Shown one piece after another: positions 51,836 to 64,000 of a stretch of 64,000 nt of DNA. A model generated the notes under the pieces. It was not told the origin of the DNA. It worked only from the letters and a program-made list of their open reading frames with translations, and did no database searches. The position numbers and the translations under genes are program-made. Location of the stretch: the NCBI RefSeq assembly GCF_002869765.1, contig NZ_PNOR01000024.1:1-64000 (forward strand). The letters are read 5' to 3'. Positions within the stretch are counted from its first letter, which is position 1. The number at the start of each line of letters is the position of its first letter. The stretch is from Deinococcus planocerae (GTDB lineage Bacteria; Deinococcota; Deinococci; Deinococcales; Deinococcaceae).

Positions 51836-52316
51836 GGGGAGAGGGTAGCGCGCGGAGGTGGGGTGGCGGGCCGCCGGGTCGGGCAGCGTGAAAGGAGCTG
51901 GATGAACAGGGACTCAGGGTTCCCGGCCTACGCGATCCGGGAGTGGCCGGGCTTCATGAACGGATGGCCGTCTCAGCCTGCTGCCCAGTCCGGGCCCGCC
52001 CTCCCGGCCTCCCGTGTCAGGGGGTGCCTCGCAACTCCTGCTAGACCAGGCGTACTGGGGCGAGCGCCCTCAAACGGGAATAGCAGCGGCTTCGTGTCGG
52101 CTGACGTGGTGTTTCCACCCGTTGACCCCCGGGTGTGGACTGTACCGACGAGCCGGGCGGTTGACGAGAATGTGAGTGAGGGATCAAGTCCGGGCCAAGA
52201 GGAACCCGGACGAAGGGTGAAATCGCTCACACCCCAGGCTCCTAGGCTGACTCCCAGCAGACGCTCGGCGCCGCGACGCCACAAACCTCAGCGTGCCCTG
52301 CTGACGAGGAGGCCCT
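51836..52316. other. 481-bp intergenic region before the Thr/Gly-rich protein gene
   Basis: No plausible gene is visible. TTGACC (from 52123) and TTGACG (about 52161) are possible -35 elements, but no well-spaced -10 accompanies them. TAGGCT (about 52245) is a possible -10 for the downstream gene. The AAA gene promoter sits at the left edge. Confidence 0.4.
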
Positions 52317-53444
52317 ATGATCCCCACCTTTCCGCGACGCACCCTGTTGACGGGTGCCCTGCTGTTGAGTCTCGGTACGGCGCTGGCCCAGACGAACACC
52401 ACGCCCGCGGCCCCCACCTCCGCGCCCGCCACGAGCACTGAGGCGCTGCCCGCGCAGACCACGCTGACCCTGCCCTCGGGCGAGCTGACCCTGCCGTACC
52501 TGACGGGCGCCACGCCGCTGCGTAGCGTCAAGACGGCCACGGGGGTCGGTGTCGTCTACAGCGGCACCATTCCCGACGCGCTGGAGAGGTACGGCCAGGC
52601 GCTCGTGACGGCGGGCTTCACCGCCATCGCCGCCCCGACCACGCCCTCGGCGGCTGAGGCGACGACCGACACGGCGGCCAGCGGCACGGCGGGGACGACG
52701 GATACGGCGGCAGGCACCGCAGGAACGACGGCGACCACGGGGACGACGGATTCTTCGGCCACGACCGGAACGACGGGCACCACAGCGGCGGGGACCACCA
52801 CGGGAACGACCGGCACCACGGACACCTCGGCCACCGGAACGACGGGAAGCGCAGGAAGTACGGACACGGCAGCGACCGGCACCTCGACCACGGGGACGAC
52901 GGGAAGCGCGGACGCTACGGGCACGACAGGCACGGCAGCGACCGGCACCTTAGCCACGACGGGGACCACGGACACCTCCGGGAGTGCTGGAACGACCGGG
53001 ACGGCAGGGACCACCGATTCCTCGACGACCGGCGCCGCCACAGGCACGACGGACACCTCGACGGCGGGGACGACCACCGGGGCGACCGGCACGGCCACCG
53101 GAGCCTCCTCGGCGGGAACGACCGGGACCACCGGGACTTCGGCGGCGGGGACCACCGACACCGCCAGCGGCACGACGGGGACGACGGACACGGCTGCCGG
53201 AACCGCGGGAACGACCGGAACTTCCGCCTCCACCACGGGAACGGCGGAGAATTCGGCCACCACCGGGACGGCGGGCACCACGGACGCGACCACCACGACC
53301 GGAGCGGCGGGCACGGGCAGCACCCCGACCGACGCGACGGGCATCGGTGCCCAGGTCTCGTACTTCGAGCGGAACGGTCAGCGCATCCGGGTGGAGGTCC
53401 GGCAGGTGCTCGGCTTCACCACCGTCCTCCTGACGCCCGCGTAA
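52317..53444 (+). CDS. Secreted Thr/Gly-rich repeat protein
   Basis: This 375-aa protein has a signal peptide (residues 1-24, '[15 protein letters not shown]'). A small ordered segment (about 45-105, '[20 protein letters not shown]', '[19 protein letters not shown]') is followed by about 240 residues of TGTTD/AGTT-type repeats. A last ordered segment (about 342-375, '[20 protein letters not shown]') closes the protein. The two ordered segments look like the beta-alpha and beta-beta halves of one small domain. The repeat is rich in Thr and lacks Lys and Arg, typical of an extended or O-glycosylated surface linker. The gene has a strong GAGGAGG site and a terminator. Confidence 0.75.
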   Translation: MIPTFPRRTLLTGALLLSLGTALAQTNTTPAAPTSAPATSTEALPAQTTLTLPSGELTLPYLTGATPLRSVKTATGVGVVYSGTIPDALERYGQALVTAGFTAIAAPTTPSAAEATTDTAASGTAGTTDTAAGTAGTTATTGTTDSSATTGTTGTTAAGTTTGTTGTTDTSATGTTGSAGSTDTAATGTSTTGTTGSADATGTTGTAATGTLATTGTTDTSGSAGTTGTAGTTDSSTTGAATGTTDTSTAGTTTGATGTATGASSAGTTGTTGTSAAGTTDTASGTTGTTDTAAGTAGTTGTSASTTGTAENSATTGTAGTTDATTTTGAAGTGSTPTDATGIGAQVSYFERNGQRIRVEVRQVLGFTTVLLTPA

Positions 53445-53463
53445 GACCCGAACGGCGGCGCAA

Positions 53464-53502
53464 AGGGACCCACTGCCTCTGGCGGTCGGTCCCTGTCTTT
53501 TT
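53464..53502 (+). terminator. Terminator after the Thr/Gly-rich protein gene
   Basis: GGGACC (53465-53470) and GGTCCC (53488-53493) enclose CACTGCC/GGCGGTC and are followed by GTCTTTTTC. Confidence 0.9.
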
Positions 53503-53525
53503 CTCTCACGGGCAGACTGAAGTGG

Positions 53526-54329
53526 TCACCGCAGCGGCACCTCGAACCTCCTCCGGCCCTCGAAGCGGGCGACGGAGGTATACCCGACCCGCTCCAGCAA
53601 TGCCACCGCCTCGGGAAAGCCCGCCGCGACGTGCCCGGGGCTGTGCGCGTCCGAGCCGAGGGTGACGGGCACGCCGTGGTGGCGGCACACCGCCAGCAAT
53701 TCTTCGCGCGGGTAGGGCTCGCCGAGCCCCTTGCGCCACCCGCTCGTGTTGAGTTCGATGGCGACCCCGCTTTCCGCGATCACCCGCACCGTCTCCTCCA
53801 GCCGGGGCGTGATGCCGAGGTCGGGGATGTGCCCGCGCGTCTTGAGGCAGTCGAGGTGCCCGAGGATGTCGTACGCCCCGCTGCGGGCGGCGGCCTGGGT
53901 GGTCAGGAGGTAGTCCTCGTACACGTCCTCCGCCGTGCGGCCTGCGGGCAGCTCGGGCGAGAAGATACTCCACCCGCCCAGCCAGTGCACGCTGCCGATC
54001 ACGTAGTCGAGGGGGTACTGCCGCCACAGGGTGCGGTAGTGGTCGTCCCAGCCCAGCACGTAGTCGCTCTCCACGCCCAGGCGCACGGCGATCTGTCCGG
54101 CAAAGCGGTCCCGAACCTCGTGCATCTCGCGCACGTAGGTGGGGAACTCGTGGCGCGACATGGCGGTGCCGGGGCGCGGGTGCGGATCGTCGCCTAGGTG
54201 GTAGATCGGGCTGTGGTCGCTCAGGCCGATCTCGGCGAGGCCCGCGCGAATCGCCGCCTGCACGTAGTCCGCGAGGTGGCCGCCCGCGTGGCCGCAGCGG
54301 TGGTGGTGGGTGTGGTAGTCGGCGAGCAT
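53526..54329 (-). CDS. PHP-domain histidinol-phosphatase (HisJ-like)
   Basis: This 267-aa protein is a polymerase-and-histidinol-phosphatase fold enzyme. Metal-binding motifs are 'ADYHTHHHRCGHA' at the start, 'GLSDHSPIYH', 'VESDYV', 'DYVIGSVHWLGGW', 'DILGHLDCLK' and 'VTLGSDAHSPGHV'. It most resembles HisJ, which removes phosphate from histidinol phosphate in histidine synthesis, but no his genes are nearby. The ATG at 54329 follows AGGAGGGG. Confidence 0.88.
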   Translation of the reverse strand: MLADYHTHHHRCGHAGGHLADYVQAAIRAGLAEIGLSDHSPIYHLGDDPHPRPGTAMSRHEFPTYVREMHEVRDRFAGQIAVRLGVESDYVLGWDDHYRTLWRQYPLDYVIGSVHWLGGWSIFSPELPAGRTAEDVYEDYLLTTQAAARSGAYDILGHLDCLKTRGHIPDLGITPRLEETVRVIAESGVAIELNTSGWRKGLGEPYPREELLAVCRHHGVPVTLGSDAHSPGHVAAGFPEAVALLERVGYTSVARFEGRRRFEVPLR

Positions 54330-54449
54330 GGCCCCTCCTGAGGTCCGCTCAGGGTAGCGGCTTTCTTCCGCCTTTCCCCACGTTCGCCACCGGGCGCCCC
54401 CGCGTATGCTGATCGGGCTTCCCCACCCGGTTCGGGCCCCCCTGCCCGC

Positions 54450-54485
54450 TATACTTTGACTCAGTTCAAATTTAGGGTTCAAAGT
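54450..54485 (+). promoter_or_regulatory. -10 and operator-like repeats before the Fe-S oxidoreductase gene
   Basis: TATACT (54450-54455) is followed by three copies of a TTTGAAC-type half site: TTTGACT (54455-54461) and GTTCAAA twice (54464-54470 and 54477-54483). ACTTTGA (54453-54459) and TCAAAGT (54479-54485) also form an inverted repeat. The sites cover the expected transcription start, implying repression. Confidence 0.5.
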
Positions 54486-54517
54486 TTTTGCCCCACCCCT
54501 GCCCGAGGAGACCTGCT

Positions 54518-57739
<3,222 letters not shown>

Positions 57740-57756
57740 GCTCCAGGTGCAGGCGA

Positions 57757-57788
57757 GGTGCCGCTTCCCCCGGGGGCGGCGCCTTCGC
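57757..57788 (+). terminator. Terminator after the Fe-S oxidoreductase gene
   Basis: GGTGCCGC (57757-57764) and GCGGCGCC (57776-57783) form an 8-bp stem followed by TTCGC. Confidence 0.65.
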
Positions 57789-57852
57789 TTTGCGTTCACC
57801 CAGCGCCACCCCGCCCACGGTTCGCCCCTGCTGACGGACTATCCTCGGCCCC

Positions 57853-58659
57853 ATGACCGTCGCCCCACCCCATGACCCCCCGACCCGCCACCAGACCGCC
57901 GAGCAGGTCCGCGCTTTTTTCGATGCCCACCGCACGGTTCGTCACTACAAGCCCGTGGCGATGCCGCCGGATCACCTGGGCGCCATCCTGCACGCGGCCC
58001 AGCGGGCTCCGACGGACGCGACCGCGCAGCTCTACTCCTTCATCCGCCTGAAAGACGCCGGGGTGCGCGAGCGGGTCGCGGCCCTCACCACCAACGCCCA
58101 CATCGCCCAGGCGTCCGAGAGCTTCGTGGTCTGCCTCGACGTGCGCCGCACCCGCCGCGTGCTGGAGGCCGCCGGGCACGTGCCGGGCGAGTGGCCCGCC
58201 ATCGCCGTGCATTTCGGGATCGGGGACGCCGCGCTCGCCGGGCAGAACATGCTCCTCGCCGCAGAGATGCTGGGCTACCAGGGCTGCTGGATCGGCGGGG
58301 TGATGAACAACCTGGAGGCCCTGATCGAGGAGTTGCGTCTGCCGGAGGGCGTCTTGCCCTACGCGGCGCTCACCATCGGCGTGAGCGACGAGCCTACCCC
58401 CTACCGCCCCCGCCTGCCGCGAGAACTCGTCGTCCACGAGGACGCCTACCGCGACGCGGACGAGGGGGAGCTGCGGGGGGCCACCGAGGTCATGAACCCC
58501 ATCGCGGCCAGGCAGGGTCAGCCTGGCGACTGGGCCCGGCTGCTGCGCGCCTACTTCGGTCAGGGGGGCAGCATGGAGGAGCGCGAGCTGGGGCTGGTGG
58601 CGGCCCTCGGGCGGCAGGGGCTCCGGGCGGGAGACCGGCAACGCCGCGAGGAGGAGTAA
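57853..58659 (+). CDS. Nitroreductase family oxidoreductase (NfsA-like)
   Basis: This 268-aa FMN-dependent NAD(P)H oxidoreductase has 'FFDAHRTVRHYKPVAMP' near residue 22 (the family's R-S/T-x-R segment that binds FMN phosphate), 'HAAQRAPTDATAQLYSFI', 'AGQNMLLAAEMLGYQGCWIG' and 'ALTIGVSDEPTPYRPRLPRE'. The last motif is typical of the NfsA/FRP branch that reduces nitroaromatics, quinones or flavins. The physiological substrate is unknown. TATCCT (57840-57845) lies seven bases before the ATG. Confidence 0.9.
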   Translation: MTVAPPHDPPTRHQTAEQVRAFFDAHRTVRHYKPVAMPPDHLGAILHAAQRAPTDATAQLYSFIRLKDAGVRERVAALTTNAHIAQASESFVVCLDVRRTRRVLEAAGHVPGEWPAIAVHFGIGDAALAGQNMLLAAEMLGYQGCWIGGVMNNLEALIEELRLPEGVLPYAALTIGVSDEPTPYRPRLPRELVVHEDAYRDADEGELRGATEVMNPIAARQGQPGDWARLLRAYFGQGGSMEERELGLVAALGRQGLRAGDRQRREEE

Positions 58660-58690
58660 ACGGTTCGGAGCGGCAGGGTAGAGTCCCCGT

Positions 58691-59140
58691 GTGACCCTCC
58701 TCACCGTCGTCCGCGCCGACGCCTCCCACCTCGATGCTCTCGTTCCCCTGTTCGACGGCTACCGCCAGTTTTATGGGCAGGCGAGCGACCCGGAGGGCGC
58801 GCGGGCCTTCCTCGCCGAACGGCTCGACCGTGGCGAGTCCGTGATCTTCCTCGCGCTGGACGGTGGGGCGCCACTCGGCTTCACGCAGCTCTACCCGTCG
58901 TTCACGTCGGTGGGGATGCGGAGGCTGTGGATTCTCAACGACCTCTTCGTCGCGCCGCAGGGACGGAAGCGGGGTGTGGGGCGGGCGCTTCTAGAACGGG
59001 CGAGACAACACGGCCTGGAGACGGGCGCCGTGCGGCTGACCCTCTCGACGGCCACCAACAACGTGAGCGCCCAAACTCTTTACGAGGCCCAGGGCTGGCG
59101 GAGGGACGAGGACTTCTACACCTACAACCTCACCCTCTGA
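58691..59140 (+). CDS. GNAT family N-acetyltransferase
   Basis: This 149-aa single-domain acetyltransferase has the acetyl-CoA motif A 'LFVAPQGRKRGVGRALLERA' near residue 90 and motif B 'NVSAQTLYEAQGWRRDEDF' near residue 120. Substrates are probably small amines or protein N-termini. TAGAGT (58679-58684) lies six bases before the GTG. The next gene starts 21 bp downstream with its own leaderless -10. Confidence 0.9.
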   Translation: MTLLTVVRADASHLDALVPLFDGYRQFYGQASDPEGARAFLAERLDRGESVIFLALDGGAPLGFTQLYPSFTSVGMRRLWILNDLFVAPQGRKRGVGRALLERARQHGLETGAVRLTLSTATNNVSAQTLYEAQGWRRDEDFYTYNLTL

Positions 59141-59161
59141 TTTTGCGTCTATCCTCCCCCC

Positions 59162-60352
<1,191 letters not shown>

Positions 60353-60363
60353 AGGCCAAAAAC

Positions 60364-60391
60364 CTTCTGCCATCCACCCTCTGCCTTCCGC
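60364..60391. repeat. Heptamer repeat directly before the DUF99 gene
   Basis: Four consecutive 7-mers (CTTCTGC, CATCCAC, CCTCTGC, CTTCCGC) end exactly at the base before the ATG of the DUF99 gene. Confidence 0.6.
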
Positions 60392-60919
60392 ATGTTCTCT
60401 CACGCCATCGGCTTCGACGACGCCCCCTTCCCCCGCGAGCACCGGGGAGATGTGCGGGTCTTCGGCACCGTGTTCGCGCGACACACCCTGCACGGCGTGG
60501 TCAGCGGGCGGGTGCGGCGGGACGGTCGCAACAGCACGCCCGAACTCGCCCGGCTGGTGGAGGCGAGCGGGGCGGCGGAGCACCTGCACCTGATCCTCCT
60601 TCAGGGGGTGGCGCTGGCGGGCTTCAACGTGGTGGATGCTCCCACCCTGAGCCGGAGCACCGGGCTGCCCGTGCTGATCGTGGCGCGGCGGCCCCCGAAC
60701 CTGGAACGCATCCGCACGGCTCTCCTGACCCGCGTGCCGGGCGGGGCGCGCAAATGGCGTCTGATCGAGGCGCTGGGCGAGGTGGAGCCCTGCCGGGGCG
60801 TCTTCGTGCAGCGGGTGGGGTTGACCCTCTCGCAAGCCGAGACCGCCCTTGCCACGCTGACGGTCACCGGTCGCGTTCCCGAACCGCTGCGCGCCGCCCA
60901 CCTGATCGCCGGGGGGTGA
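60392..60919 (+). CDS. DUF99 family protein
   Basis: This 175-aa protein has the DUF99 signature: 'AIGFDDAPFPREHRGDVRVF', 'GVVSGRVRRDGRNSTPELAR', 'LILLQGVALAGFNVVDAPTL' and 'GLPVLIVARRPPNLERI'. DUF99 is related in fold to endonuclease V, with conserved Asp residues, and is common in Archaea and Deinococcus. A role in nucleic-acid repair is suspected, not proved. The start is placed at the ATG that opens the conserved block. A heptamer repeat, not a ribosome site, precedes it, so translation may depend on the upstream gene ending 39 bp before. Confidence 0.82.
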   Translation: MFSHAIGFDDAPFPREHRGDVRVFGTVFARHTLHGVVSGRVRRDGRNSTPELARLVEASGAAEHLHLILLQGVALAGFNVVDAPTLSRSTGLPVLIVARRPPNLERIRTALLTRVPGGARKWRLIEALGEVEPCRGVFVQRVGLTLSQAETALATLTVTGRVPEPLRAAHLIAGG

Positions 60920-60952
60920 CACGGGGCAGCAGCCGGGGAGGGAGGGTGCAGT

Positions 60953-62056
60953 TCAGCGGGCCTTCGCCCGCTCCTCCAGCTCGCGCAGGTGCCGGATGCG
61001 CTGGGCCGTGCCGGGGTGGGTCTGGAGAAGGTCCTCGACGCGGCTGCCCGCCTCCACGTCGGTCTCGTCGGCGTTCCGGTCCTGCGTCTCCAGCCGGGCG
61101 AGGAGGTCGCGCAGCGGTTTGGTGGTGCCGTACTCGCGCAGCAGGAAGCGGGCCGCCACCTCGTCGGACTCGGTTTCGGCGGCCCGTGAGTAGCCGCTTC
61201 GCAGCAGCGCGGCGGGCACGGCGGCGGCGAAGGTGCCCGCGCTGATCAGGTCGCCCGTCACCGCCACCGTGAGCAGGCTCAGCCCGAGGCCCTGGTACAC
61301 CCCGGCGAGGCCGTGGCGGTGCGTCACGTGCCCGGCCTCGTGCGCGAGCACGCCCGCCAGCTCCCGGTCGTCGCGCGCGAGCCGCACGAGCTGGTCGGTC
61401 ATGAAGACCGTGCCCCCCGGCAGCGCGAAGGCGTTCGCCCCCAGCTCGAAGGGCGCGTCCTGGGGTGCCCCATCCCGCAGCAGCAGGCGGTAAGGGTAGT
61501 CGCCCCCCACCCGGGCAGTCACCCGGCGAAACACCCGCTGGAGCTGGGCCTGCCGCGCCGCGCTCAGGCGGCTGGGACCCACGTAGCCCTGCCCCTCCAG
61601 CAGCTCGACGGTCTCGCGGTCGAAGGTGGCGAGCACCGTGTCCGGCGTGGCCGTGGCCGCCGTGCGGGCCAGCGCGGGCAGACCGAACGCCACGAAGCCC
61701 CACGCGAAGAGGACCATCAGGGCCACCGCCCCGAGCGCCGTGCCCCAGCGCGACTCCAATCTCCGCACCCGCCCCAGTCCCCGGTTGCGGCCCAGCCGGG
61801 CCTCCAGGGCGCTTACCCCCGCGTCGTCCGCCGTCTCGAAGCGTGCGCCGCCCGGGAACTTGAGCACGCGGCGGATGCCGGGGATGGGCGGGTCGATGCC
61901 GAGTTGCGTGATCTCCCAGCGGGTCTCCAGCCCCCCCTCGGCGCGCAGCACGAGCGTGCCCCCGCTCACCTCCAGCGTGGCGGCCCGGTCGCGGCTCGTG
62001 CGCCCGTCGAAGTACACGCCGGAGAGGGTGAGGGTGGGGGGGGCGGGATCGGTCAC
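60953..62056 (-). CDS. M48 family metallopeptidase
   Basis: This 367-aa membrane peptidase has an N-terminal beta domain (residues 1-100), one transmembrane helix (about 105-130) and an HEXXH zinc motif 'VLAHEAGHVTHRH' at residues 236-248, followed by 'AETESDEVAARFLL' with the third zinc ligand Glu. Domain order matches the BepA/HtpX-like M48 group, but with a preceding beta domain. It follows the DUF898 gene by 16 bp; the pairing of DUF898 and M48 genes occurs in many bacteria. The enzyme may act on membrane or envelope proteins. Confidence 0.9.
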   Translation of the reverse strand: MTDPAPPTLTLSGVYFDGRTSRDRAATLEVSGGTLVLRAEGGLETRWEITQLGIDPPIPGIRRVLKFPGGARFETADDAGVSALEARLGRNRGLGRVRRLESRWGTALGAVALMVLFAWGFVAFGLPALARTAATATPDTVLATFDRETVELLEGQGYVGPSRLSAARQAQLQRVFRRVTARVGGDYPYRLLLRDGAPQDAPFELGANAFALPGGTVFMTDQLVRLARDDRELAGVLAHEAGHVTHRHGLAGVYQGLGLSLLTVAVTGDLISAGTFAAAVPAALLRSGYSRAAETESDEVAARFLLREYGTTKPLRDLLARLETQDRNADETDVEAGSRVEDLLQTHPGTAQRIRHLRELEERAKAR

Positions 62057-62072
62057 GGTGTCCCTCGCGGGC

Positions 62073-63245
62073 TCAGAAGCCCAGGTTGATGTCGAGCAGT
62101 TCGGTGGCCGCCTCGCCGAGCGCGTTCTCCTCGGGCGTGAAATCGGCGCAGAAGGCGTCGAGGCTCTGGATCGCCCGCACCTGCACCCCCGACATCACGT
62201 AGCGGGTGCGGCGGACGGCGGCCCAGGGCGTGGCGAGCCCCAGGGTGAGCACCTGCGCGACCGTGTTCGACACCCCGATCCACACCAGCCGCCACGGGCT
62301 GAAGGTGGCCTGCGTCCGGACCACGCCCCCGACCTCCACCCGGTTGAGGACGTACCGGAGGGTGGCGGCGCGGACGTACTGCCACGCGACCCCGTAGAGG
62401 GCCAGCAGCCCCGCGTAGAGGATAACGATGCCCGCGATGATGCCCGGTCCAGGCAGGCCTCCAACCACGTCGAAGTCGCCCAGAATCCCCAGGCCGACCA
62501 GCAGCGCGATCACCGGCACGGCGAGCAGCAGCCCGCCCCCGATGGCGACCGCCAGCCCCGTCAGCCCGATCACGTAGAAGTCGCCCACGTCCCCCCGGAA
62601 GGTCGCCCGCGCGCTGCCGTACGCCGCGTTTTCCACCTGATAGCGCCGCTGCATGAACCACGCCCACGGCAGGGCCAGCCCGCCCGAGAGCACCGCCGCG
62701 ACGTTCGCCAGCCCGTAGGCCGTGTACGCGCCCCCCGCCCGCCCGTGGTGCCGGAAGCGCAGCCCCCGGTGCGTGGTGCTCACCGCGAGGAAGCGCAGCG
62801 ACTTCATCACCAGCCACGGGTACAGCGCGACGAAGAGCACGCCGATCACCCCGGCGACGATCTCCCAACCCTGGAATTGCAGGTTGGTGGCGAGGGTGTA
62901 GGTCAGGAAAAAGGCCCCCACGATCAGGTAGCCGCGCAGCAGGGCGAGGGGGCTGGCCGTGTACTCGAAGTTCTGCCCGTCCAGCCAGGTGTGCCCGTAA
63001 AAATACTGCCGCTGCCGCACCCGCGCCCAGGGGAGGTACAGCCCCAGCGTCACGACGGTCAGCGCCAGGTTCACGATCCAGATGCGGAAATACTCGCCCG
63101 ATTGCCCGGTAAAGCTCAGCGGGTGGGTCGCCGCCGTAGGGGCGGTGGGCAGGTGCGCGACCTCGGCCACCACCCGCGGCACCTCCCGGGTGGGGGGACC
63201 GGGCGGGACGGGGGAGGAAGAGGTCAGGTCGGGCCGCTCGGTCAT
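62073..63245 (-). CDS. DUF898 (YjgN family) membrane protein
   Basis: This 390-aa protein has about eight hydrophobic segments and two copies of the DUF898 theme: 'ALTVVTLGLYLPWARVRQRQ' with 'YFYGHTWLDGQNFEYTASPL', and 'SNTVAQVLTLGLATPWAAVR'. Function is unknown. It forms an operon with the M48 peptidase. The ATG follows TAGGAT (minus strand, 63257-63252) by six bases, so the operon is led by a leaderless mRNA. Confidence 0.9.
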   Translation of the reverse strand: MTERPDLTSSSPVPPGPPTREVPRVVAEVAHLPTAPTAATHPLSFTGQSGEYFRIWIVNLALTVVTLGLYLPWARVRQRQYFYGHTWLDGQNFEYTASPLALLRGYLIVGAFFLTYTLATNLQFQGWEIVAGVIGVLFVALYPWLVMKSLRFLAVSTTHRGLRFRHHGRAGGAYTAYGLANVAAVLSGGLALPWAWFMQRRYQVENAAYGSARATFRGDVGDFYVIGLTGLAVAIGGGLLLAVPVIALLVGLGILGDFDVVGGLPGPGIIAGIVILYAGLLALYGVAWQYVRAATLRYVLNRVEVGGVVRTQATFSPWRLVWIGVSNTVAQVLTLGLATPWAAVRRTRYVMSGVQVRAIQSLDAFCADFTPEENALGEAATELLDINLGF

Positions 63246-63368
63246 GAACGCATCCTAAAGCCGGGGCCGAGCGGGCGGACCGCATCTGCCGCCACACGTC
63301 GGGTGGTGGGGGAGGGGGGTGGTCCCCGCCGGGTCGGCCCCGGTCCCGTGATCAGGGGGCCTCTCCCC

Positions 63369-63404
63369 AAACGAAAGGGGCGAACGCGGCGCGGCGCTCA
63401 CCCC
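63369..63404 (-). terminator. Terminator of the cold shock gene
   Basis: On the minus strand GGGGTGAGCGC pairs with GCGTTCGCCCC (two wobbles) around a 6-nt loop and is followed by TTTCGTTT. Confidence 0.75.
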
Positions 63405-63422
63405 CTGGAAATTGGCCTGGAA

Positions 63423-63698
63423 TTACCAGCGGCTGCCGCCACCCCGGTTGCCGCCGCCCATGTTGCTGCCCCCCATCGGGGCGGGCGCGGCGTTCGTCAC
63501 GACGACGTTCTTGGCCTGCGGGCCCTTGTTGCCCTGGCCCGCCTCGACCTCGAATTCCACCTCGTCGCCCTCGTTCAGCTTGCGGAATCCGCCGCTCTGG
63601 ATGGCGCTGTAGTGCACGAACACGTCCGGGTTGCCGGGATGCTCGATAAACCCGTACCCTTTTTCGACGTTGAACCACTTCACTCGACCTTGAGCCAT
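63423..63698 (-). CDS. Cold shock domain protein
   Basis: This 91-aa single-stranded nucleic-acid-binding protein has both RNP motifs, 'KGYGFIEHP' and 'DVFVHYSAI', in a canonical cold shock domain (residues 1-68). A Gly/Met/Arg-rich tail of about 20 residues follows ('[17 protein letters not shown]'), which is not part of the CspA core and may add RNA contacts. The ATG follows AAGGAGAG. The likely transcript has a leader of about 80-90 nt, as in other csp mRNAs. Confidence 0.95.
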   Translation of the reverse strand: MAQGRVKWFNVEKGYGFIEHPGNPDVFVHYSAIQSGGFRKLNEGDEVEFEVEAGQGNKGPQAKNVVVTNAAPAPMGGSNMGGGNRGGGSRW

Positions 63699-63786
63699 AA
63701 CTCTCCTTGCATCTCACACGTCGCGGACCCGGCAACCCGCCCTCTGAGCCGGTACCTCTGGATGGGGTCGGACTGGAGACAAGTGG

Positions 63787-64000
<214 letters not shown>

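Noticed and set aside
52984..53433. Second Arg/Pro-rich frame inside the Thr/Gly-rich gene
   Set aside because: It is the +1 shadow of the repeat (ACG/GGC codons read out of frame), without start signals.

Overview
The window comes from a high-GC bacterium of the genus Deinococcus or a close relative. Three things support this. The gene content is Deinococcus-like (UvrD, cold shock protein, SecG, a complete dipeptide ABC operon, a cobalamin-dependent MetH, GlgC, TypA, a vitamin B12-type acyl-CoA mutase). GTG starts are frequent. About two dozen genes on both strands have a TANNNT -10 hexamer 5-7 nt before the start codon and no ribosome binding site, which is the leaderless arrangement described for Deinococcus. 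I see no prophage, no intact insertion sequence, no rRNA and no CRISPR array.

Layout. 1-1.7 kb: end of a type I-like restriction-modification locus (methylase and a half-size specificity subunit), less GC-rich than the rest. 1.7-13.5 kb: TSUP transporter, a 1024-aa DUF11 lipoprotein, MsrA, a MOSC protein, a secreted phospholipase D-like protein, an RNHCP protein, an orphan solute-binding protein, an MBL hydrolase and PurD. 13.5-20.5 kb: tRNA-Leu(CAA), SecG and a five-gene peptide ABC transporter operon. 20.5-28.1 kb: a DUF4139 protein, an HD-GYP phosphodiesterase and a metH-metF operon behind a SAM-I riboswitch. 28.3-28.9 kb: an AT-rich orphan membrane gene. 29-37 kb: PheA, amidase, tRNA-Val(UAC), Hsp20/MiaA divergent pair, GlgC, acyl-CoA mutase and an acetyltransferase. 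37-45 kb: TypA, several small or membrane proteins, a CDF transporter, GrpB-like protein and UvrD. 45-52 kb: two Nudix proteins, an LRV-repeat protein, a phosphoesterase, a frameshifted secreted gene and a MoxR/VWA pair. 52-64 kb: a Thr/Gly-rich secreted protein, a PHP phosphatase, a FadF/EMO-like iron-sulfur oxidoreductase with an unusual tail, a nitroreductase, a GNAT, a Cys/Met PLP enzyme, a DUF99 protein, a DUF898/M48 operon, a cold shock protein and the start of a Nudix gene.

How the genes relate. metH and metF overlap by 4 nt and together make and use methyl-THF for methionine synthesis. A SAM-sensing leader with its own terminator sits before metH. The peptide operon has a strong TTGACC-17-TATATT promoter. 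It also has an internal leaderless promoter whose 11-codon reading frame overlaps the start of the first ATPase gene. The acyl-CoA mutase and the FadF/EMO-like protein, both linked to acyl-CoA catabolism, each have an operator-like dyad at the expected transcription start.

Points that stand out are: dispersed degenerate heptanucleotide repeats, which lie between genes, end the MoxR reading frame and lie inside the iron-sulfur oxidoreductase tail; two leaderless mini-ORFs coupled to downstream genes; eight Trp-containing basic motifs at the C-terminus of the oxidoreductase; and a secreted protein whose single small domain appears to be split by about 240 residues of Thr/Gly repeat. No complete new defence or mobile system is visible.
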